Assembly (NCBI RefSeq): GCF_016583565.1
Contig: NZ_NRRF01000036.1
Coordinates: forward strand, 1 to 47,601
DNA length: 47,601 nt
Direction of reading: 5' to 3'
From: Thiocystis violacea
GTDB lineage: Bacteria > Pseudomonadota > Gammaproteobacteria > Chromatiales > Chromatiaceae
Of this stretch, positions 8,796 to 17,743 are shown in pieces (position 1 is the first letter of the stretch; every line of letters starts with the position of its first letter). The position numbers and the translations under genes were made by a program. Under the pieces are notes generated by a model. It made no database searches and was not told the DNA's origin. It saw nothing but the letters and a program-made list of their open reading frames with translations.

Positions 8796-9562
8796 AGAAA
8801 ATCTCGTACGTCTTTTTCTAGCGTTTTGACGAATAGGTAGCTCAGTCCGAAGATTGCGAAGGCCAGTACCGCTACCCAGCTCAATTGAGCGTAATCGGGC
8901 TGTGTTTCACCGATGAACATCGCGTGGTAGCTCGTTGTGATTGGCGCCATAGGGTTAATGATTCCGAGAATTTTGTATAGCTTCTCAGGAACCACTGTGG
9001 GAACCCAAACGATAGGTGTCAGCCAAAACCAAAGCTGCGTCAGGATCGTGACAAACTCGCGGGTATCGCGCAAGAATACGTTGAGAACGGCGGCGAAAAG
9101 ACCGAGTCCAAGTGCAAGGACTTGCTGGATGAGAAAAACCCATGGCAGGACGAGTAAGGTTGGTTTAAATGGAACGCCAAGTAGGAGTAGCACGAAGAGA
9201 AAAAAACTCAGACCTATCAGGAAACTCAGGCTCTCCGCAAGTACAATGAAAATCGGCAGGCTTGGCAGAGACAAGGCGATTTTGGAAAGTATCCCCTTCT
9301 TGTCGACAAAGACCGACGCCGCTCGGGTCAGCGTGTTGGAGAAGGCTAGCCACGGGAGCATTCCGGCAATCAGATAGACGCTGTAGCCATAGGCGTCGTT
9401 GACGCCAGGTAAGCGTGCGGCCATGATCTGACCAAAGATCACCACGAAGATGAAGAGCATCACCAAGGGATGCAGAAACGCCCAAGCGAATCCGAGCGCA
9501 GAGCCAGCATAGCGATCCACGAGTTCTTGACGCGCGAAACTCCATAAGAGCATCGGACTCAT
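8792..9562 (-). CDS. wzm: O-antigen type ABC transporter permease (Wzm)
   Basis: 256 residues from the ATG at 9562, chosen because it overlaps the stop of the upstream glycosyltransferase gene (ATGA); an upstream start at 9604 would add 14 residues. ABC-2 family membrane protein with about six helices, the N-terminal amphipathic part (LLWSFARQELVDRYAGSALGFAW) and the FLRDTREFV loop typical of Wzm/TagG/KpsM-like exporters. With Wzt it forms the channel that moves undecaprenyl-linked polysaccharide across the inner membrane. It is distinct from the KpsM encoded at 24034, so the cell has two exporters of this class in one locus. Confidence 0.92.
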   Translation of the reverse strand: MSPMLLWSFARQELVDRYAGSALGFAWAFLHPLVMLFIFVVIFGQIMAARLPGVNDAYGYSVYLIAGMLPWLAFSNTLTRAASVFVDKKGILSKIALSLPSLPIFIVLAESLSFLIGLSFFLFVLLLLGVPFKPTLLVLPWVFLIQQVLALGLGLFAAVLNVFLRDTREFVTILTQLWFWLTPIVWVPTVVPEKLYKILGIINPMAPITTSYHAMFIGETQPDYAQLSWVAVLAFAIFGLSYLFVKTLEKDVRDFL

Positions 9563-11925
9563 TGCGCGTAGGCCTGCCGCTGGCTGTCTTCGATCGCCTC
9601 CCACATGTGCTTCGCGATGACATCCCAGTCACCTGCCTTGGCGGCGCGATCGCGCGCAAGCCGTGCTCGCGCCTCGCGTCTGCCACTCGCCTCTGGCGCG
9701 AGCAAGGCCCGCAATGCGGGCGCGAAGTCGTGGAGTTCCGCCTGAATGAAATCGCGCTCTGCATCCAGGATACCGCCCCGGGCGCCGAAGGGTGTGCTTA
9801 GGATCGGGAGGCCCGCGGCCGCGTATTCCAGCATCTTTAGATTGGTGCCTGAACCGGTCGTCATTGGATTTAGGCCAACATCGGCTGCCGCGAGCCACAC
9901 CCGCAGTTCGGCATCCGTGACTCGGCCCACGAGTTTCAGGTTTGGCGTCGTCTTTGGCTGTCCTGGCGCCTCGCAAACACTCCCGACCACGCAGAAGAGG
10001 ATGTCGGGACAGGCTTCCGCGATAGCGATCAGGGCCGTGAGTGCGTCTAGATTCGGACCATGCAGGCTTCCCACGAAGAGCGCCACCGGGAGCGCGCGCA
10101 GCCCCAGCCGATCCCGGAGTCGATCCCGTCTACTGTCGTCAAGGCTGGGATATGAGGCCGAGTCGACGCCGTTCGGCACGGTCGCCGGGCGCTTGGGAAG
10201 ATCGTAGCGAGCCTGCATCCGCGCGGCGTCTTCATCGCTGCAGCAAAGCACGAGGGGCGCCTGTCGCGCACAGTCGCGCTCTGTGCGGGCGACCGCCTCG
10301 ACCTGCTCTGGTGCGTGACCGAAGATCGACCCCTTCAGATCGACTTCAACGTTCAGCGACTCATAAATAATTGGCGCGTTACAGACCGAGCGGATCGCTG
10401 GGAAGGCGTAAGGATGGCAGGCGATCAGGATGTCCGCCCATGCGACGGCTTCACGGATGGCCGCCAACCAGCCGGGGGTCAGTTCCGGGCGCAGCATGGC
10501 GGCCATGTCGGCGCACGACGCCCTCAAATCCCGGCTCAGCCTGTGCTCGAATCTGGCGTGGGCTTCCGTCATTGGCACGACAACCTCGGTCAAACCTGGC
10601 GCGAGCATGCGTGTCTTGGGTGTGGAACGCGCATCTGACAAATTGACGACCCTGACGTCGGCCCTCCGGGCGAGTTGCCGATACAGCTGAAACATGCGCA
10701 CTTGACCGCCATTCCTGGGCGGAAAGATGCTGAAGGTGTTCACGACCGTGATGCGCGGAGCCGGTCTGGCGAAGTCGCGCGCGAAGTTTGGCCACTGGAT
10801 GTGAACGACGCTCTCGGCGGCGCGATGCGCCAATCGGTCGCGCAATGCTGGTTCGAGGATCAGCCGCCGCATTCCGTCAGCGAGATCCGGCACAGATGGC
10901 GCCGCGATCAACCCGTTTTCCATGTGTTGCACGAGTTCGGTGACCCCGCCGGCGTCGGCGCAGGTCAAGACCGGTCGGCCGGCTTGCAGCGCCTCGAGTG
11001 CCACCAGCCCATAGTCCTCCTGCTCCGGCACAAAGACGACGAAGAGTGCGCGCTGATAGGCCTCCGCTAGCTCGGCGTCGGTCAAGCGACCGATCAGACG
11101 GATCTTTGGGTGGGCTCCAGCCAGCGCTTCGAGGCGACCACGCTGCGGGCCATCTCCACCAATCACCAAGGGTACGTCGAGCTTCGCCATAAGGTAGGCC
11201 TGCACAACCCAGTCCAAGCGCTTTGGGCCGTCCAATCGGCTAACGGAGAAAATCGCCCCTTCGATCGCCTTTTCGGTGGCTTGAGGCGCAGGGCGTGGCG
11301 GTGCTGGGGGGTGCTGCACCGTCACCTCCATCCCCTGCGGGAAATAATCCTTGCGCTGCTTCACGGTGCGCGAAATAGAACAGTAACGGCGCATTGCGGT
11401 TGGTGCGAGCCCGATCGCATCGAGCGAATGAACAACCTGCCGGATCAGTGCGCCGGGCAGGGCAAAGACACTCGGTGGTAGATGAGGCGCATCAAGGCGT
11501 AGCTCCTCCAGTGCTCCGAAGATCTCCGGCAGGGCGCTGCGAGCGCCTGCGGAGCGGGAGAGCATGGCCGTCAGCCGGTCGATCGCCGGAAAACCCTGTG
11601 GAGGCGTCGCACTCATACTCGTCGGCCAGGTGTCGTAAAGACCGCGCAACTTGTGCAATAGAAAGAGATGATGATCCGGATGTGCCGCCATCCAGGCCGG
11701 ATACTTACCGCTGATCACTCGATCGAAATGCAAGAGGTCCAACTCGGCGAACTGGCGGTAGCTGTCGACGATCTCCCAGAAAGTGCGTTCCGGTGACGGG
11801 AGCTTGATCAGTTCGGCTTCGACTTCCTCAAACGCATTCAGTGCTGCAAGCCAGCTTGTCCAGAGATTTTCAGCGCCACCGATGACGAAGGGCACTGGGC
11901 TGGGTGCGACTAACGCAATCTTCAT
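9559..11925 (-). CDS. two-domain glycosyltransferase (GT4-GT4)
   Basis: 788 residues made of two complete GT-B enzymes in one chain. The first (about 1-385) begins MKIALVAPSPVPFVIGGAENL and has VSRLDGPKRLDW and QEDYGLVALEAL; the second (about 393-788) begins RITVVNTFSIFPPRNGGQVR and has VPNGVDSASYP and GSGTNLKMLEYAAAGLP. The second domain resembles GT4 enzymes with a GSGTxxKxLEYxAxGxP donor motif. A fused pair would add two linkages in turn, as polymerising O-antigen mannosyltransferases do, so a repeat-unit polymerase role is possible. It starts one base after the FkbM gene and its stop overlaps the wzm start, so it belongs to the exporter operon. Confidence 0.85.
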   Translation of the reverse strand: MKIALVAPSPVPFVIGGAENLWTSWLAALNAFEEVEAELIKLPSPERTFWEIVDSYRQFAELDLLHFDRVISGKYPAWMAAHPDHHLFLLHKLRGLYDTWPTSMSATPPQGFPAIDRLTAMLSRSAGARSALPEIFGALEELRLDAPHLPPSVFALPGALIRQVVHSLDAIGLAPTAMRRYCSISRTVKQRKDYFPQGMEVTVQHPPAPPRPAPQATEKAIEGAIFSVSRLDGPKRLDWVVQAYLMAKLDVPLVIGGDGPQRGRLEALAGAHPKIRLIGRLTDAELAEAYQRALFVVFVPEQEDYGLVALEALQAGRPVLTCADAGGVTELVQHMENGLIAAPSVPDLADGMRRLILEPALRDRLAHRAAESVVHIQWPNFARDFARPAPRITVVNTFSIFPPRNGGQVRMFQLYRQLARRADVRVVNLSDARSTPKTRMLAPGLTEVVVPMTEAHARFEHRLSRDLRASCADMAAMLRPELTPGWLAAIREAVAWADILIACHPYAFPAIRSVCNAPIIYESLNVEVDLKGSIFGHAPEQVEAVARTERDCARQAPLVLCCSDEDAARMQARYDLPKRPATVPNGVDSASYPSLDDSRRDRLRDRLGLRALPVALFVGSLHGPNLDALTALIAIAEACPDILFCVVGSVCEAPGQPKTTPNLKLVGRVTDAELRVWLAAADVGLNPMTTGSGTNLKMLEYAAAGLPILSTPFGARGGILDAERDFIQAELHDFAPALRALLAPEASGRREARARLARDRAAKAGDWDVIAKHMWEAIEDSQRQAYAQ

Positions 11926-11926
11926 A

Positions 11927-12796
11927 TCACTGGCCTACCGGCCATGCGTCCACGCTCAAGGCTATGGTGATCTGAGGCAAACGTTCTGAGGGGACCATCA
12001 AATAATCCCAGTAATAGGTGTCCACCGAGGCCAGCCAGTCCGCTAGATTGCGGAACGGATGACCTAGGAGATCAGTGAGGGCATACCCCCAAGCCGATGC
12101 GAGCACGAAGAGGTCCGCGGGCTGGCGACCGTAGACGCTGTACGAGGGGGAGCCGAACTCAACGGAAAACACCGGGCGATCCCGCGCTGCAAGCGCCCGC
12201 GCGCCGCCGAGGACGTCGAGCTCGGCGCCTTCGACGTCGATCTTGATGAAGTCCACTCGGTGTTGTGATGCCTCTGTGCTGAGCAGCGCATCTAGTGTGG
12301 TCACATCGACATCGATCTCCTTGAGGACAGCGTGCCGTTCGTCGTTGTAGTGGCGCCGGCGTAGTCCGCTTTCCTCGGGCGCATGCGTATTGACGACGAA
12401 GCGTGCGCGGCCTGGGCGCTCGCTCACGGCTGCATTGATCAACGTCACCTGCGGAGATTGTCCGAACAGGTGCGTCAAGTAGGCATATTCTCGCGGCAAC
12501 GGCTCGAACACCCAAAGTTGTCTGGCGTGCACCTGCTCCAGGAAGATGCGCGTGTGCCGGCCTGAGTGGCCACCGACGTCGATGATGTTCGCACCGAGCG
12601 GGAGAATCCGGAGGTAGCTGCGCTCAAGTGTGGCTTCCCAATCCCAGGCGAGGGGGTCGGGGGTTCTCAGCGTCAGCGCTCGCAGATAGTCGCGCCCCGC
12701 GGGAGAGTCGGTTGAGCGATCCGACAGCCGAGCTGGCCCCCTGGCGTTGTCATTCTGATCCTCTGCCACAGCATGTTCCCTCTTTGGCTTCATCAC
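11927..12796 (-). CDS. FkbM-family methyltransferase
   Basis: 289 residues with an N-terminal polar extension of about 45 residues. FkbM motifs are complete: NIIDVGGHSGRHTRIF for SAM binding, VFEPLPREYAYL, and DFIKIDVEGAELDVLGGA. Such enzymes O-methylate sugars or polyketides; here a sugar of the exported glycan is the natural substrate. It is the first gene of the minus-strand operon; the 154 bases upstream, shared with gtrA on the other strand, must hold its promoter, though I see no clear consensus. The operon therefore holds two methyltransferases, this one probably internal and the coiled-coil one probably terminal. Confidence 0.85.
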   Translation of the reverse strand: MMKPKREHAVAEDQNDNARGPARLSDRSTDSPAGRDYLRALTLRTPDPLAWDWEATLERSYLRILPLGANIIDVGGHSGRHTRIFLEQVHARQLWVFEPLPREYAYLTHLFGQSPQVTLINAAVSERPGRARFVVNTHAPEESGLRRRHYNDERHAVLKEIDVDVTTLDALLSTEASQHRVDFIKIDVEGAELDVLGGARALAARDRPVFSVEFGSPSYSVYGRQPADLFVLASAWGYALTDLLGHPFRNLADWLASVDTYYWDYLMVPSERLPQITIALSVDAWPVGQ

Positions 12797-12950
12797 CTAA
12801 CCTGATCCGACCTCGCATAGAAACCTCAAGATTCCGTAGAATGGTCCCCTGTCCGCCAGTCTACCAAAGCCGGCGCGTGCCTCCGAAGAGTGCGCTGCCC
12901 AGCCAAGTCCGCCTCCCCCGACTGCAGAACGACGACCAGGAAGTATCGAA

Positions 12951-13391
12951 ATGCCTCTCGACGTGACATGGGCTACCTCAGCCGGATCTAGACGCCTCTT
13001 GGAGACTGCCTTTCGCCTGGCCCGATTTGGCTTGGTTGGTATCGTCGCCACGCTGGTCCATCTGGGAGTCGTCGTCTCGCTCGTTGAGTCTGGCGTCTTG
13101 CCCGAGCCTCTCGTTGCGAATCTGTTTGCCTTTTCCTGCGCCGTTTTCGTTTCCTACTATGGTCACAACTACTGGACGTTCCGGCAACGTCGAGGCAGTG
13201 TGCCGCAATTCCTGCGCTTTCTTGTCATCACCGTGATGGCTCTGGGGCTCAACCAGCTCATTCTCTATGTCGTCACGCGACCGCTGGGGCTGGACTATCG
13301 CATCGGTCTGTTGCTCGTCCTCTGCCTGGTGCCCCTATTCACCTATGCGCTGTCGCACTTCTGGGTGTTTCGCGAAAACTGCGGCGCCTAG
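12951..13391 (+). CDS. gtrA: GtrA-family membrane protein
   Basis: 146 residues, four predicted helices starting with RLARFGLVGIVATLVHLGV, and the conserved NYWTFRQRR and HFWVFRE segments of GtrA proteins. ATG preceded by AGGAAG. GtrA proteins are thought to flip undecaprenyl-phosphate-linked glucose or similar sugars to the periplasm. The matching GtrB-type transferase lies 150 bases downstream on the opposite strand, followed by a large membrane glycosyltransferase, so the three form a glucosylation module although they are not co-directional. Confidence 0.88.
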   Translation: MPLDVTWATSAGSRRLLETAFRLARFGLVGIVATLVHLGVVVSLVESGVLPEPLVANLFAFSCAVFVSYYGHNYWTFRQRRGSVPQFLRFLVITVMALGLNQLILYVVTRPLGLDYRIGLLLVLCLVPLFTYALSHFWVFRENCGA

Positions 13392-13542
13392 TCCCGCCTC
13401 AGCCATACATGCCCGCACGCAACGGAGACGGCAGCCAAGTCTATCGCGCTGATCTGCTGCCTGGTGGGGTGGGCATGGTTCAGGGAAGAAGGTTCGCCGG
13501 TTGTCGACGATCGAGGCCAAACCAGTTCCAGTAGCATGGCCC

Positions 13543-14541
13543 TCAGCTGGACCGCCTCGGTTCGGTCTGCCGAGAGGGGGGCTCAGAGACAACACTGCCT
13601 TCGGAGGCGTCGCGCTCGAAGCCGTGCGTGCTTCGGACCAGGAAGAGTGGCCGCTGTTTCACTTCGAGATAGAGACGCCCCAGGTACTCGCCGAGGACTC
13701 CGAGCGAGATGAGTTGAATGCCGCCCAGCATGAGAATGACGACGATCAGGGTCGCAAAGCCAGGCACGTCGACGCCGGAGATGAGTGTGCGAACGATGAG
13801 GAATGACGCATAGAGCATCGCCAGCAGTGATACGACCAGGCCCACATAACTCCAGAGTCTGAGCGGTAAGGTCGTGAAGCCGGTCAAGCCATCAAGGGCG
13901 AAGTTCCAAAGCTTCCAGAGATTCCACTTCGACTCACCCAATGCACGCTCCGCCTGCTCATATTCGACCTCTGCTCGTCGAAATCCGACCCAGGCGAAGA
14001 GCCCTTTCATGAAGCGATTGCGCTCAGGCAAGGCATTTAGCGAATCGACCACGCGACGGTCGAGCAGCAGGAAGTCGCCGACGTTCCGGGGAATCGGTGT
14101 CTCCGTGAGTCGGTTGAAAAGTCGATAAAAAAGGCCGGAAAACGCCTTTTTCATGCGGCTTTCCTCGCGTCGATCCATGTGGACGCCATACGCAATATCA
14201 TAACCCTCTCGCCATTTCTCCAGGAATCGAGGGATGACGTCCGGCGGATGCTGTAGGTCGCTATCCATCACGACCGCGGCTGCGCCCCGTGCAAATTGAA
14301 GCCCCGCACTTACGGCGTATTCTTTGCCAAAATTTCGAGAGAGATCAATTATTTTGATGCATGTGTGAAGATTGGCAAGCTCTTTCATCACTAATAAACT
14401 GTCATCGTCGCTGCCGTCATTGACAAGAATGATTTCTGTCTCAAGGTCAATGTCTCTGATAACGGCAAGAAGCGCCGAAATCATCCGCGGCAGCATCTGC
14501 TCTTCGTTGAAGACGGGTACGATGATCGAGAGAACTTCCAA
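13543..14541 (-). CDS. gtrB: GT2 family undecaprenyl-phosphate glycosyltransferase (GtrB-like)
   Basis: 332 residues from a TTG start with AGGAG 5-6 bases upstream. GT-A domain (1 to about 215) with IIVPVFNEE, ILVNDGSDDDS and the metal-binding D93-x-D95 (MDSDLQHPPD), then two helices (about 228-300) of the GtrB/dolichol-phosphate-mannose synthase type, and a polar tail. It would charge undecaprenyl phosphate with a sugar from UDP-glucose or similar at the cytoplasmic face. It follows the GtrC-like gene by 51 bases. A G6 run lies near its 3' end. Confidence 0.9.
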   Translation of the reverse strand: MEVLSIIVPVFNEEQMLPRMISALLAVIRDIDLETEIILVNDGSDDDSLLVMKELANLHTCIKIIDLSRNFGKEYAVSAGLQFARGAAAVVMDSDLQHPPDVIPRFLEKWREGYDIAYGVHMDRREESRMKKAFSGLFYRLFNRLTETPIPRNVGDFLLLDRRVVDSLNALPERNRFMKGLFAWVGFRRAEVEYEQAERALGESKWNLWKLWNFALDGLTGFTTLPLRLWSYVGLVVSLLAMLYASFLIVRTLISGVDVPGFATLIVVILMLGGIQLISLGVLGEYLGRLYLEVKQRPLFLVRSTHGFERDASEGSVVSEPPSRQTEPRRSS

Positions 14542-14592
14542 TGCGACTCCTGCGGGTCTGGCTGCGCTGATTGTCGTGAATCCTGGTCGATA

Positions 14593-16845
14593 TCAGTCTG
14601 ATCGAGACGGGTCTTGATCCTGTTGATCGGATACGCGCGCATGGATGAGTGCGATGCCAAGCGGTCGGAGATCACCGTCACTCAAACCGATCTCCGCTGG
14701 TGAGCGTGGGCGTGCGATACGAAACTCGAATGTCAATCGACTGGTGCCTTCCGCCACCTCCGCCGGTAACTCGACGCGGCGCCAACCACCGGCATCTGTC
14801 TCTGTGAAGAACCATTCCGCGAGCGGGTATCCATTCACGAATACTTTGACGCGCTGCGAATCAAATGTCTTTCCCAGCAAGGCATTGACCTCGAACTCCG
14901 CCAGGGTCTTCCCCTTGAGGGGGCGTGCTAACGGCAGCTCGAGTTGCGCCTTTCGGCCCAGCGACCAGGTTCCCCAAGCTTCTGGTAATGACCAACCAGC
15001 GCCCAAGTGGTTGCTGTCCGGGCTACCCGCGATCAGGTGAAGCTCCCGGCCAGGGTCATAGGCCGAAACGGCATCTAGCGGATGGGCGCTCCATTCCGTC
15101 TTGAGATCTTCCGGCAAACGCTCCCACTCCAGACTGCAGGCGTAGCCATTCTCGAACTTGCGGCAGGCGGTCTGAGGCACGGACATTCTGTGGAGCTGAC
15201 CAGGTGAAAAGGGCGGGTTTTGGAAGACGATCAATCGTCTGGGTTTGAGCTTGACTCTGTAGGCGTCTTGACCAACCTCGCGGGTGCAATCTGGTACCCA
15301 GCGCGCCGCGTAGAGGCTGTTGGTGTGCAGTTGGGCATGTGCGGCCAGGAGTTGAAGATCGAAATCCAAGTCCATGCCCTTGGTGTCCGCCGTGCAGAAC
15401 ATCGGCGGGTAAAGCAGCAACTCATCATGGAGCGGCACCAGAGTGCGCCAGCGCGCGTCGGTCAGGATGGGTGCCGTCTCTGTCGAGCGGGCTTTCACGT
15501 GCGCCTGCAATGGCCGCGTGTCTAGCCATTGCAGGGCGGCCACGAGCAACAGAGCCGGCGCGACAAGGCGCCGAGGTAGCCACGCCAGCAGGCCCAGAAG
15601 GGCCGCCAGATAGATCAAGTAGAGTGCCGGCCAGAAAAACCGACTCGTGACGCGGAAATGTCGGGCGAGTGCATCCAGCGGAGCCGGCCAAGGGTAACTA
15701 ATGAGTAAGGTCTCGAGGGCATAGACGTTCGGAGAGAGAGCGTAGATGAAGAAGCCCATTGCCAGCAATGCCAGTAGCACAAGGCTCAGTTGCCCATCAT
15801 CCGTTCGTCTCCCTCTTTTCGGCATTGGCGTTTCGAACTGCAGCCACCGTTTCATCCCCAAAACCATGACGATCAGCAGGGCGGCCCAAATACCTGCCCC
15901 GAAGTAAGCGAAGCCCTCGACGGCCTGGTGTCCAGTGGGATCGACGTGGCCTCGGCCCGGAAGTAGCCCACTGAGTCCCTGGGCAAGCAGGGGTGCGAGC
16001 AGATTCATGGTGTAGGTCGTCTCGGGTGCGACTGGGGAGGGTAGGCCGCCCAATTGAATATGTCCGGAAACGAGCATCAGGCTGAGTATCCAGCACACGC
16101 CGAGAAGAGTGCGTATCGTTTCTGCCGCTACCCTTCGATAACGTAAGAGACGTTCCACCCGCGCAGTCCCGAACATCGCACCCGTCAGCGCGAGGAGGTA
16201 GGGATGGACCCAGAGCGCCGCCGTCAGTAAGACGATCCACCAACCGAGTGCCCGCCATGGGGTTGTTCGGTCACGGCCTTCCCTCACCATGAGTAGCAAC
16301 CCGAAGAGCACCAAGAAGTGCCCCATCAGCGCCAGGTGCTCCATCCAGTAGCGCATCAGCAGAACGGGAGTCGTGCACGCGATCACCGTTGCGGCCAGCA
16401 CTGCGATTAGCGTGGTTGTCACGAATTCTCGCAGCAAGAGATTGAAAGCCACGGCTTGCAGCGCGAAACACAGCAGCACCCAGGCGCCGAAATAGTTCAC
16501 CGCTTGCCCGGTCAAGGAAAACCACATCTTCGCCGGAAGGGCTAAGAGAGGGATGCTATCGGTGAAGATGATATTCATCCCCGCCGGTCCCAGATTTGCT
16601 GCGGCGAAGAGTGGAAAACGCCACGCGTCATGCAGGTAATAGAGCAATCCGACGAGCGCTTGATTCTGGTCGCCAGTTGGAAACCAGGCGCGATCGTTCT
16701 GACCAGACAAAAATCCCACGCCGACCAGTCCGATGGCAATTGCGGTTCCAAGCAGCCCGGATATCGCCACCAACCAAGGGGTAGACGGCGTCCACTGAGC
16801 GTCGATGGGCGAGCTTTCGCTGGTCGGATTTTGGAGCGCTGTCAT
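14593..16845 (-). CDS. GtrC-like polytopic membrane glycosyltransferase (DUF6311-like)
   Basis: About 750 residues from the ATG at 16845 (product begins MTALQNPTSESSP). The frame stays open to 17085 but that 80-residue extension is Arg-rich and unlike a protein N-terminus, so I excluded it; an ATG at 16938 is a third option. Ten or more helices in the first 470 residues, with the early loop DQNQALVGLLYYLHDAWRFPLF... FTDSIPLLAL that I associate with DUF6311/GtrC-like proteins, then a soluble periplasmic C-terminal domain of about 250 residues with a beta-rich end (FVNGYPLAEWFF). Such enzymes take the flipped undecaprenyl-phosphate sugar and transfer it to a surface glycan. Together with gtrB downstream and gtrA it completes a serotype-conversion-like module. 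Confidence 0.72.
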   Translation of the reverse strand: MTALQNPTSESSPIDAQWTPSTPWLVAISGLLGTAIAIGLVGVGFLSGQNDRAWFPTGDQNQALVGLLYYLHDAWRFPLFAAANLGPAGMNIIFTDSIPLLALPAKMWFSLTGQAVNYFGAWVLLCFALQAVAFNLLLREFVTTTLIAVLAATVIACTTPVLLMRYWMEHLALMGHFLVLFGLLLMVREGRDRTTPWRALGWWIVLLTAALWVHPYLLALTGAMFGTARVERLLRYRRVAAETIRTLLGVCWILSLMLVSGHIQLGGLPSPVAPETTYTMNLLAPLLAQGLSGLLPGRGHVDPTGHQAVEGFAYFGAGIWAALLIVMVLGMKRWLQFETPMPKRGRRTDDGQLSLVLLALLAMGFFIYALSPNVYALETLLISYPWPAPLDALARHFRVTSRFFWPALYLIYLAALLGLLAWLPRRLVAPALLLVAALQWLDTRPLQAHVKARSTETAPILTDARWRTLVPLHDELLLYPPMFCTADTKGMDLDFDLQLLAAHAQLHTNSLYAARWVPDCTREVGQDAYRVKLKPRRLIVFQNPPFSPGQLHRMSVPQTACRKFENGYACSLEWERLPEDLKTEWSAHPLDAVSAYDPGRELHLIAGSPDSNHLGAGWSLPEAWGTWSLGRKAQLELPLARPLKGKTLAEFEVNALLGKTFDSQRVKVFVNGYPLAEWFFTETDAGGWRRVELPAEVAEGTSRLTFEFRIARPRSPAEIGLSDGDLRPLGIALIHARVSDQQDQDPSRSD

Positions 16846-17743
16846 GACTTCGTCGGGCAATAAGCGGCGGGAAACTGGAGCGATTACCGTGAAAGATGCG
16901 CTGCGCGGGAGCCCCGGTGCCCTGTCCCGATCCTGCATCTCGTCTCTGCGGCTACGAGGCTCACGCCCCTCTCCGCTGCGGCGATACGCACGCCCCGTAT
17001 TGCCGGCGGTGGCTTGCTCTCCACGCTCTACGGCAGCTACCATCTGGTGCGTCTGGGTACCCGTGCAGAGCTTCGAGTGGAGCATTCATTGATCGGTTGG
17101 ATTCAACGCATTCCGCAACCGTTCGACGTCCCCACTTTGGGCGCTAAAGTCTAACAGGACTCCCGGGTATCGCGTGAAATTTCCGCAGTGATGCGGGTTG
17201 CGCTTCGTCGAGAGCCGTGCCGGCGCTGTGCCGCTGAATGCAACGTGCTTGCTCCGCTCGTTAGTCGCTACCGCTCTCACGTGTGCAGATTGTCCGGGGG
17301 CGGCGCTTGAGATCGATCTTGTCCGAGTCTCTGTTTGGGCTCACGCAGGATGCGTCGTCCAATCGAGGGCGCTGCGGTTGTGATCGGCTCGCTCGTTTCT
17401 TCGTGCTGGGGTCCGTGGTAGTAAGCGTGCCTGTGAGTTTGGGTCTGGGCCTTGCTGGTCTTCCGTGCGAGATCCACTCTCGGAGGCCAGGATACTAGGT
17501 CGCGGGGGGGGCGGGGCTGCCTCCGTGGCTGATCAGCCAGCCTCGGCCGCTCTGGGGACTTCCTTGCATCGGAGGCGTGCTCATTGTATAAACACCTCGT
17601 ATCCTTGCCCTTGACCCTCTCTCCCTCACCATGATTTTGCTCGCTCGGCTTGGGGCAAAAGGTGGACTTGTCCACGATGGGTCGTGGTACCCTGTGCTCG
17701 ATCGTATCGGCTCTCACCCTTTATAGATGAGGTATTGTCACCT
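16846..17743. other. long intergenic region with G8 tract and leader of the DUF4214 gene
   Basis: About 900 bases. Open frames on both strands have Arg/Pro/Ser-rich shadow-like products. A run of eight G lies at 17504-17511, in a context (CGC-G8-C-GGGG) similar to the tract at 3090. The last 180 bases are less GC-rich and contain a candidate promoter at 17564-17592. The Shine-Dalgarno GAGG near 17728 serves the ATG at 17744, so the leader would be about 145 bases. No hairpin switch was recognised in it. Confidence 0.4.
17564..17592 (+). promoter_or_regulatory. candidate sigma-70 promoter of the DUF4214 protein gene
   Basis: TTGCAT (17564-17569), a 17-base spacer, then TATAAA (17587-17592). 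The -10 box matches five of six consensus bases but the -35 only three of six, so the call rests mainly on position ahead of a monocistronic gene and on the optimal spacing. Confidence 0.3.

Noticed and set aside
16846..17085. N-terminal extension of the GtrC-like gene
   Set aside because: Arg-rich, no hydrophobic pattern, no ribosome binding site; the ATG at 16845 is closer to the first membrane helix.
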